Below, one piece after another: positions 23,746 through 28,920 of a DNA stretch of 28,920 nt. Source of the DNA: Flavobacteriales bacterium UBA1531 (GTDB lineage Bacteria > Bacteroidota > Bacteroidia > Flavobacteriales_D > Sanyastnellaceae); contig DCPZ01000021.1 in assembly GCA_002323795.1 (NCBI GenBank), positions 1-28,920 on the forward strand, given 5' to 3'. Below the pieces are notes generated by a model. That model was not told where the DNA came from. It searched no databases and saw only the letters and a list, made by a program, of their open reading frames with translations. Position 1 is the first letter of the stretch; each line of letters begins with the position of its first letter. The position numbers were made by a program, and so were the translations under genes.

Positions 23746-24354
23746 TTAATGCCGAGGCGGAGGAGGTGGCATGTTGTCCATGCCAATTTTTCTCTTCAAT
23801 ATCTTCTTTCTGAAATTGCGTTCAATTACAGGCAATTTTAATGCTCTTTGATAACCGAGTACACCGAGCGCTTCTTTGATGTAATCACTTCTCAAGTCGA
23901 TTCCTTGATGGTGCAGTTCGTTGAGCTCATCAAACATTAGAAGACCATTCTGCTCTTTCAAATGGAGGGAGTCCAGACTGCTCGAATCTAAGTTCTCAAT
24001 CTTGATGCGAATCGGATCTCCATTATCACTTAACACTTGCTGAACAGACTGAGAGACGGGCCATCTGGATGCATGTAAGCTGTCTTCCATTGCACGAATC
24101 AAATCTCCGTGGTCCTTAAATAGTTGTTGAGCAGCCTGCTGGATTGGCCAAAACTTTTCACTTTCCTCGGCTGTGAGTTCCAATTCTTCAACGTAAAATG
24201 CTATGCGCAGCGCTTGAACACGATCCTTGCTCACGAATCCTTGCTTCCGTGCCATTGGATTTTTTTCTTGAGGACTTTGAGCGATTGTGCTGGCACTGAA
24301 ACAGGTCCACAAAAAGCTGGTGAGGACAATCTGAATGGTGATTGAATTGTGCAT
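23746..24354 (-). CDS. Periplasmic putative sensor of the ECF sigma module
   Basis: 202-aa exported protein. Signal peptide residues 1-26 (TSFLWTCFSASTIAQ). The helical motif RVQALRIAFYVEELELTAEESEKFWPI (45-71) is characteristic of a Bacteroidetes family often annotated as sensor of an ECF-type sigma factor, with loose likeness to CpxP/Spy proteins that bind unfolded envelope proteins. The rest is predominantly helical and ends in a proline run (MPPPPPRH). It is third behind the sigma factor and the small membrane protein, which supports a shared regulatory role. Function in this organism is inferred from the family and position. Confidence 0.7.
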   Translation of the reverse strand: MHNSITIQIVLTSFLWTCFSASTIAQSPQEKNPMARKQGFVSKDRVQALRIAFYVEELELTAEESEKFWPIQQAAQQLFKDHGDLIRAMEDSLHASRWPVSQSVQQVLSDNGDPIRIKIENLDSSSLDSLHLKEQNGLLMFDELNELHHQGIDLRSDYIKEALGVLGYQRALKLPVIERNFRKKILKRKIGMDNMPPPPPRH

Positions 24355-24390
24355 GTTGATTCTTTTTTATTCAAGGTTTAAGGTTAATTT

Positions 24391-24738
24391 TTAAAGGGAT
24401 TCGGAAATGGCCCAAAATAATTCGTCCTCCAAAAGCCACTGTTCCAGATCTGTTTCTGAAATTTGCAGGCTGTTCATGTCGCTCGCTTCCAAGAGGCAGA
24501 TGAAGGTTTCACAGTGTTCTAATTGTGCCGAAAAGAGAATGAATCCCGCAGCGCTAACGAATGCGAGGAAGATAGCGGCAAAGGCAAGTTTTCGGCGTGG
24601 TTCGTTCAGAAATCGATGGTTCATTCGGTTTTCATCTGTCATCGCCTTGATCCAAATTTGATTGCGCTGTTCTTCGAAGAACCTATCTTCGGGCGTTGTA
24701 GCAGTTTTTGAGTTGTGATGCTTTTTTATGATATCCAT
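24391..24738 (-). CDS. Small single-pass membrane protein, putative anti-sigma factor
   Basis: 115 aa. A charged N-terminal cytosolic part (1-50) precedes one transmembrane helix (LAFAAIFLAFVSAAGFILFSA, 51-71) and a short acidic C-terminal domain with two cysteines just past the membrane (C76, C81). No zinc-binding anti-sigma (HxxxCxxC) motif is present. The gene lies 33 bp after the sigma-factor stop and 36 bp before the sensor, the usual place of an anti-sigma factor. The role is from position and topology only; sequence alone does not identify the family. Confidence 0.55.
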   Translation of the reverse strand: MDIIKKHHNSKTATTPEDRFFEEQRNQIWIKAMTDENRMNHRFLNEPRRKLAFAAIFLAFVSAAGFILFSAQLEHCETFICLLEASDMNSLQISETDLEQWLLEDELFWAISESL

Positions 24739-24771
24739 CTGTATGTTGGTCGTTTGTAAGGCATAGAAGGT

Positions 24772-25458
24772 TTAAAGGAGGTCCAAAGAGCGATCATTAG
24801 AAAGAGCTTTCTCGATTTTTTTTCGCGCGTGGTGATAGCTTGCTTTTAAGGCCCCTGTTGTGATTCCGGTGATCTCACCAATGGCAAGAAATGTTAGCCC
24901 TTCGTAGTAATGCAATAAGAATACTTGTTTTTGGCGGGTCGGTAATGTTTCAATCGCTTGCTTCAAGAGGCTATTTATTTGTTCAGCATCAAGATGCCGT
25001 GCTCGGGGACTGGTTAAGTTGCGTAATAAAGTTCCTCCATCATTGATGATGAGTTTTTCGATTCTGGAGCGCTTCCGAAGGACATCTAACCCCTTGCGGT
25101 GTGCGATGGTGTGCAGCCAAGTGGAAAATTGAGATCGTTCCTCGAACGTGTGAATGGACTTCAAAAGTTGAATGAATGTCTCTTGAGTTGCATCATCTGC
25201 ATCTGCGTGATTCCCTAGCAATAGGTAGAGGTGAGAGAAGATTCTCTTCTGCCACTCATCCATCATGGCCTGATAAGCGCGGTTTTTAATGATCAAGTCA
25301 GTAGACTTTAGGTCCGCAAGCCAGAAGGGTTGTGTATAGTTTGCATCCGCTTTCATCTGTTCGCTTTTCGACGACTGCGAAAGCCAAGGGTTTAATGCTG
25401 TGGCGGCATTTGCATGGGATGCTCTGCTCTGTTTCAGTTCTTTCGCAACAGAATCCAT
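24772..25458 (-). CDS. ECF-type RNA polymerase sigma factor
   Basis: 228-aa sigma-70 family regulator with regions 2 and 4 only. Region 2: NHADADDATQETFIQLLKSI (83-102) and FSTWLHTIAHRKGLDVLRKR (111-130). Region 4: LPTRQKQVFLLHYYEGLTFLAIGEITGIT (172-200) and the recognition helix TGALKASYHHARKKI. The first 60 residues are a non-conserved extension. ATG 25458 overlaps the end of lgt by 25 bp; ATG 25356 would give a more usual length and is a real alternative. It is followed by a one-TM protein and a periplasmic helical protein, forming a likely envelope-stress response unit. Confidence 0.9.
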   Translation of the reverse strand: MDSVAKELKQSRASHANAATALNPWLSQSSKSEQMKADANYTQPFWLADLKSTDLIIKNRAYQAMMDEWQKRIFSHLYLLLGNHADADDATQETFIQLLKSIHTFEERSQFSTWLHTIAHRKGLDVLRKRSRIEKLIINDGGTLLRNLTSPRARHLDAEQINSLLKQAIETLPTRQKQVFLLHYYEGLTFLAIGEITGITTGALKASYHHARKKIEKALSNDRSLDLL

Positions 25459-26636
25459 AGCAGGAGGGCACCTCCGAAAAAAGTAAAGGTTGAAATCAAC
25501 TCTGCTTGTGTGAATTGGAACGCACCCCATTCAATGATTGCGTTTACCCGTATTTTCTCAATGAAAAAGCGCTCGACACCGTTGAACATGCAGTAGATGG
25601 CAAACAAAATACCAGGCGTTTTGAATCGTTTGCGCAAAGACCAAAGAATTGCAAAAATCAGTGTGGCCATAACCGTTTCGTAAAAAGCGGTAGGAAAGAC
25701 TCCTGGATCAAGGTAGGTTCCGTAGCCGTCGAAGGACGGCCAAGGATCATTGGGGCCGATAAGTCTTCCCGTATATCCCGCCAGGCGCTCACCGAAGACA
25801 CCGTTGACATTGTTGGGGAATTCATACGACCACATCCAATCCGGCAGCCAGCTGAGCCATTCAGGCATAGGAGAAGGATTTGGGATGCCCCAATCGCCAT
25901 CTCCGCTCACCTGACATCCGATGCGGCCCACACCATATGCAAGCATTAAACCTGGAGCAACGGAATCAGCGAGATGCAAAAAGTGAAGTCCACTTTTCTT
26001 GGCATAACCATAGACCGCCAATCCACCGACGATGAGACCTCCGTATATTGTGAGTCCGCCGAGGAAATTGGAGAGGGAGGGGTCTGTGAAAAAACGCACC
26101 AATTCCTCTGGGTATTCGAACAAATGGAATAGCTTGGCACCGATCACCCCTCCAATGGCGGCAGCGGCTACGATTCCTCCAACGTGCCGACTTGCTGGCA
26201 GTTCGAGCGATGTTTCCCTTGCAGGTTGAGATCGGGTTTTGCGCGTTTCCCACCATTTCCAGCCTAGGAACAGAGATGCAATCAAAATTCCAAGCCCCAG
26301 ATTACCTTCGAAACTAAACAAGTGAGACTGAGGTAATCCGCTTTTAAACAGTTCTTTAGAGTTCATAAATAGCCAGATAAATTTCCAGCCGATGATGAAA
26401 CCAAAACATGCCTGAGTCACCCACTCTCCAGTGCCCACGGGACCTCCTGAAAGAATTTTAATTGAAGATGAATTGAAGATTTTGAGTTTTTCCTTGCGGT
26501 CCATTTCACGACGCAAAGTTGCAGCTGCTGTGACGAAAGCGAGGGCGACAAAAAGACCGAACGTATTGATCAGTTTAAGTGCAGGCAAATCCCATCCAAA
26601 AAGATCCAGAAAAACATGGTAGAGGGTGGGATACAT
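25434..26636 (-). CDS. lgt: Prolipoprotein diacylglyceryl transferase
   Basis: Inner-membrane enzyme that transfers diacylglycerol from phosphatidylglycerol to the lipobox cysteine of prolipoproteins, such as the FKBP-like lipoprotein in this window. 400 aa, longer than E. coli Lgt (291). Motifs: FLGGLTIYGGLIVGG (191-205) and the Lgt signature GVGRIGCQVSGDGDWG (235-250) with the essential arginine at 238. PTAFYETV and NGVERFFIEKIRVN are near the C-terminus. Many hydrophobic helices. The extra length comes from the N-terminal region and a loop with RKTRSQPARETSLELP. It starts 29 bp after mtaB; its end overlaps the sigma gene. Confidence 0.95.
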   Translation of the reverse strand: MYPTLYHVFLDLFGWDLPALKLINTFGLFVALAFVTAAATLRREMDRKEKLKIFNSSSIKILSGGPVGTGEWVTQACFGFIIGWKFIWLFMNSKELFKSGLPQSHLFSFEGNLGLGILIASLFLGWKWWETRKTRSQPARETSLELPASRHVGGIVAAAAIGGVIGAKLFHLFEYPEELVRFFTDPSLSNFLGGLTIYGGLIVGGLAVYGYAKKSGLHFLHLADSVAPGLMLAYGVGRIGCQVSGDGDWGIPNPSPMPEWLSWLPDWMWSYEFPNNVNGVFGERLAGYTGRLIGPNDPWPSFDGYGTYLDPGVFPTAFYETVMATLIFAILWSLRKRFKTPGILFAIYCMFNGVERFFIEKIRVNAIIEWGAFQFTQAELISTFTFFGGALLLWILLRKN

Positions 26637-26665
26637 GATTGAAGTTGTCTTGGTGTTGATTGACC

Positions 26666-27976
26666 TTATCGTATGCTTGAAACGTGCAATCCAAGCATGA
26701 ATCCACCCGCTTGTATGGTGGTGAGTTTTATTTCAGCAATTTCATTGGCTGCAACCGTGGATTCGTCGATGCCGACGCGGACGTACTCGGGCGTGTAGCC
26801 AAATCGCAGTCCATCTTCAGTGGAGTCTTCGAACAACACTTCACGAGGCACTCCAAGGAATCGCTCATAATGTGCTCGCTGTTTTTTGAGTGAAAGGGTT
26901 CTTAAAATTTTCGTCCGCTCTTTTCGAACGCCCATCGGAACGGAATTCTCTAGGCGCAATGCGGTGGTTTTTGCACGTTCTGAATAGGTAAAGACGTGCA
27001 GATAGCTAACTGGAAGGGACTGCAAGAATTCATAAGTCTCTGCAAATGCATGATCATCTTCGCCAGGGAATCCAGTGATTACATCGACACCGATGCTTGC
27101 CAGGGGCATATTTTTGCGGATGCATTCTATTCGCTCCGCGTAAAGTTCAGTACGGTAGCGCCTGCGCATTGATTTTAATATTCGATCTGAACCGCTTTGT
27201 AAAGGAATGTGGAAGTGAGGCTGAAAACGTTCGCTGCGACCAACGTAGTCAATGATTCGTTCGTCCAATAAATTGGGTTCGATGCTGCTTATTCTAATGC
27301 GTGGGACGGCAACCTTATCGTCGAGTTGCTGCACGAGGTCGAAGAATGTTTCGTCTGTTGTTTTGCCAAAGTCACCAATGTTAACGCCGGTTAAAACGAT
27401 CTCTTTTGCTCCAGATTGAGCGGCTCGCTCTGCGATTACCACAGTTTCAGCGATGGAAGCGTTGCGCGATCGACCCCGCGCCAATGGGATGGTACAGAAC
27501 GAACAAAAATAGTCGCATCCATCTTGCACTTTTAAAAAAGCACGAGTGCGGTCATTGCTCGAAAAACCCGGTACAAAGGACTTGACCTCCTTAATTGGAC
27601 CGACGTCTACGACCACCGCACCTGTCTGTTCTGCAGCTAATAAATGCGCTGGGAGGTTAAATTTTTCTTGGGCGCCTAGCACGAGATTGACTCCATCTAT
27701 TTCACTGATTTCTGTTGGCTTCAATTGGGCATAGCAGCCGACGACAGCAACAAAAGCCTCGGGGTTGCTATTTCGAGCGCGACGGACAGCGTTCCTGCAT
27801 TTTGCATCAGCCTGGTCTGTAACGCTGCAAGTATTGATCACAACCACATCTGGAGCATCATCAATGCTCACTCGTGCATAGCCAGCATCTGCCAAGTCCC
27901 GTGCAATGGTTGAAGTTTCACTGAAATTCAGTTTACATCCAAGGGTGTGAAAAGCGGCGGTTCCTCCGGGTGTCAT
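26666..27976 (-). CDS. mtaB: tRNA t6A37 methylthiotransferase MtaB
   Basis: Radical-SAM enzyme that adds a methylthio group to t6A at position 37 of ANN-decoding tRNAs, giving ms2t6A. 436 aa. The N-terminal UPF0004 domain has cluster cysteines C14 (HTLGCKLN), C50 (INTCSVT) and C81 (VGCYAQ). The radical-SAM CxxxCxxC is C154-C158-C161 in GCDYFCSFCTIP. A TRAM-like C-terminal domain follows. The GCKLN form of the first motif separates MtaB from MiaB and RimO (typically GCQMN and GCPKN). It leads the operon mtaB-lgt-sigma-anti-sigma-sensor. A perfect -7 box directly precedes the ATG. Confidence 0.93.
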   Translation of the reverse strand: MTPGGTAAFHTLGCKLNFSETSTIARDLADAGYARVSIDDAPDVVVINTCSVTDQADAKCRNAVRRARNSNPEAFVAVVGCYAQLKPTEISEIDGVNLVLGAQEKFNLPAHLLAAEQTGAVVVDVGPIKEVKSFVPGFSSNDRTRAFLKVQDGCDYFCSFCTIPLARGRSRNASIAETVVIAERAAQSGAKEIVLTGVNIGDFGKTTDETFFDLVQQLDDKVAVPRIRISSIEPNLLDERIIDYVGRSERFQPHFHIPLQSGSDRILKSMRRRYRTELYAERIECIRKNMPLASIGVDVITGFPGEDDHAFAETYEFLQSLPVSYLHVFTYSERAKTTALRLENSVPMGVRKERTKILRTLSLKKQRAHYERFLGVPREVLFEDSTEDGLRFGYTPEYVRVGIDESTVAANEIAEIKLTTIQAGGFMLGLHVSSIR

Positions 27977-27980
27977 GGGA

Positions 27981-27988
27981 CAAATCTA
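27981..27988 (-). promoter_or_regulatory. Bacteroidetes -7 box at the mtaB start
   Basis: TAGATTTG on the minus strand is an exact TAnnTTTG match ending 4 bp before the ATG. Transcription would start at or beside the start codon. The region that should hold the -33 element is occupied by an inverted repeat (27994-28011) rather than TTTG. Confidence 0.4.
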
Positions 27989-27993
27989 CGTCA

Positions 27994-28011
27994 GAATGAA
28001 GGCGTTCATTC
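27994..28011. repeat. Perfect 7-bp inverted repeat upstream of mtaB, possible operator
   Basis: GAATGAA-GGCG-TTCATTC in the 123-bp divergent gap between mtaB and the FG-GAP protein gene. It lies between the presumed -7 and -33 positions of the mtaB promoter, where a repressor could act. It could also form a short hairpin. No second copy was noticed. Confidence 0.4.
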
Positions 28012-28099
28012 CTCGAATCATGCACACATTAAAAAAAAATGCAACCAATTGACATGATAGATGTTATATTGCCGAACCTGTTAATTGAAACCTCATTAC

Positions 28100-28920
28100 A
28101 TGCGAATTTTTGCTCTCCTTACAACGGCGTTATTGATATCACTCGTATCCAACGCCCAGACGTTCTCAAACGCCTCGTCATCTTTGCCTGACAGCTACAA
28201 CAGTGGCAACTGTGTTGGTTTTACCGACATGGACAACGATGGCTTCGATGACATTGTAGTTCTCGACGACTCGAAGACGGTTAAGGTCTTATACCAAGAT
28301 GGATCTGGTAACTTTTCAGAAGTGAACTACGGAGAGGTTTCAAATAACAACCAATGGGGAATGACCATTGGAGATTACGACAATGACGGCCACAAAGACG
28401 TTTTTGCGGGTGGTTCCTACGATGGAGTGCACGTGAAGCACATTGATGGAATTGGCCAGTGGTCAGACTTTGACTTGGAGAATGGATCCATGTTCATGCA
28501 AGCGTGCAACTTTGCAGACATCGACAACGATGGCCAGTTGGATGTTTTTGGTTGCCACGACGATGCCTTATCTCGAATTTGGAAGGGCAATGGATCGGCT
28601 TTGGACTACGATGAAGAGTTGATTGACTTGACCAACTACGACTACAGCGACTATCCGTCAACAGATCACAGCGGTAACTACGGCACTGTATTCAGCGATT
28701 TTGATCACGATGGTGATTTGGATTTAACTATTGCAAAATGCCGACAATTTGTGAGTGATCCGAATGACCCTCGTCGCATCAACCAAATTTGGATGAACAA
28801 TGGCGATGGTACTTGGTCTGAGGTGGCAGAGGAGCGAGGCTTGGTTTTGAACGAGCAAAGTTGGACTGTGGATTACGCAGACTACGACAACGATGGCGAT
28901 TTTGATTGCTACCTGACCAA
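28100..28920 (+). CDS. Secreted FG-GAP/VCBS-repeat protein (3'-truncated by window edge)
   Basis: The reading frame is open from ATG 28100 to the end of the window; 273 residues are visible. Residues 1-20 are a signal peptide ending SNAQ, typical for Bacteroidetes exported proteins. Five Ca-binding DxDxDGxxD-type loops follow: DMDNDGFDD (43), DYDNDGHKD (92), DIDNDGQLD (140), DFDHDGDLD (200) and DYDNDGDFD (261), spaced 48-61 residues apart as expected for blades of a beta-propeller of integrin-alpha/VCBS type. Such proteins are usually large and surface-exposed, often T9SS cargo with a C-terminal sorting domain, which would lie outside the window. Ligand unknown. Confidence 0.88.
   Translation, partial: MRIFALLTTALLISLVSNAQTFSNASSSLPDSYNSGNCVGFTDMDNDGFDDIVVLDDSKTVKVLYQDGSGNFSEVNYGEVSNNNQWGMTIGDYDNDGHKDVFAGGSYDGVHVKHIDGIGQWSDFDLENGSMFMQACNFADIDNDGQLDVFGCHDDALSRIWKGNGSALDYDEELIDLTNYDYSDYPSTDHSGNYGTVFSDFDHDGDLDLTIAKCRQFVSDPNDPRRINQIWMNNGDGTWSEVAEERGLVLNEQSWTVDYADYDNDGDFDCYLT

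Overview
The window reads as a compact chromosomal segment from a Bacteroidetes (Bacteroidota) bacterium, most likely a marine member of the order Flavobacteriales. Markers: a type IX secretion (gliding-associated) C-terminal sorting domain on a PKD-repeat protein, a Bacteroidetes-type long signal peptidase I, DUF5683, DUF6702 and DUF3276/PUR proteins, the dnaA / low-molecular-weight phosphatase / SAM-methyltransferase cluster, and promoter boxes of the Bacteroidetes TAnnTTTG type. The family-level placement is inference. No tRNA, rRNA, CRISPR array, prophage or insertion sequence was seen. Most of the window is core housekeeping DNA rather than an accessory island.

Layout. (1) 1-2166 (+): the end of a threonine operon, thrB (5' end cut off by the window) overlapping thrC. 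(2) 2135-4241 (-): a three-gene operon, DUF6702 secreted protein -> nth -> uncharacterised ATP-grasp-like protein, joined by two ATGA overlaps. (3) 4275-6343 (+): a DHH-family phosphoesterase overlapping a lipoprotein with two degenerate FKBP-like halves. (4) 6329-8955 (-): dnaA -> low-MW phosphatase -> RsmI-like methyltransferase. (5) 9300-9710 (+): a YbgC-like thioesterase divergent from dnaA across a 344-bp AT-rich gap. (6) 9707-18307 (-): a long run starting with parA-parB, then DUF5683, lepB, WbqC, gcvT, comB-like phosphatase, S1/P1-nuclease-like protein and a tRNA-queuosine mannosyltransferase-family glycosyltransferase. (7) 18613-19029 (-): PUR-family protein. (8) 19121-21889 (-): large T9SS-exported PKD protein. 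(9) 21955-23741 (+): RhlE-like helicase overlapping msrB. (10) 23746-27976 (-): mtaB -> lgt -> ECF sigma factor -> one-TM putative anti-sigma -> periplasmic putative sensor. (11) 28100-28920 (+): the start of a secreted FG-GAP/VCBS-repeat protein cut by the window end.

The genes cover replication initiation (dnaA), chromosome segregation (parAB), envelope biogenesis and secretion (lepB, lgt, T9SS cargo), tRNA modification (mtaB, QTMAN-like), rRNA methylation (RsmI-like), repair (nth, msrB), amino-acid metabolism (thrBC, gcvT) and one extracytoplasmic stress module. All four convergent gene pairs overlap or nearly touch at their stop codons. The most interesting items are the bacterial QTMAN-family protein, the orphan ATP-grasp gene coupled to an endonuclease III that lacks its iron-sulfur cysteines, a repeated DnaA-box-like motif around parA, and a small structured intergenic stretch upstream of parA. 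I found no strong evidence of a wholly new multi-gene system.
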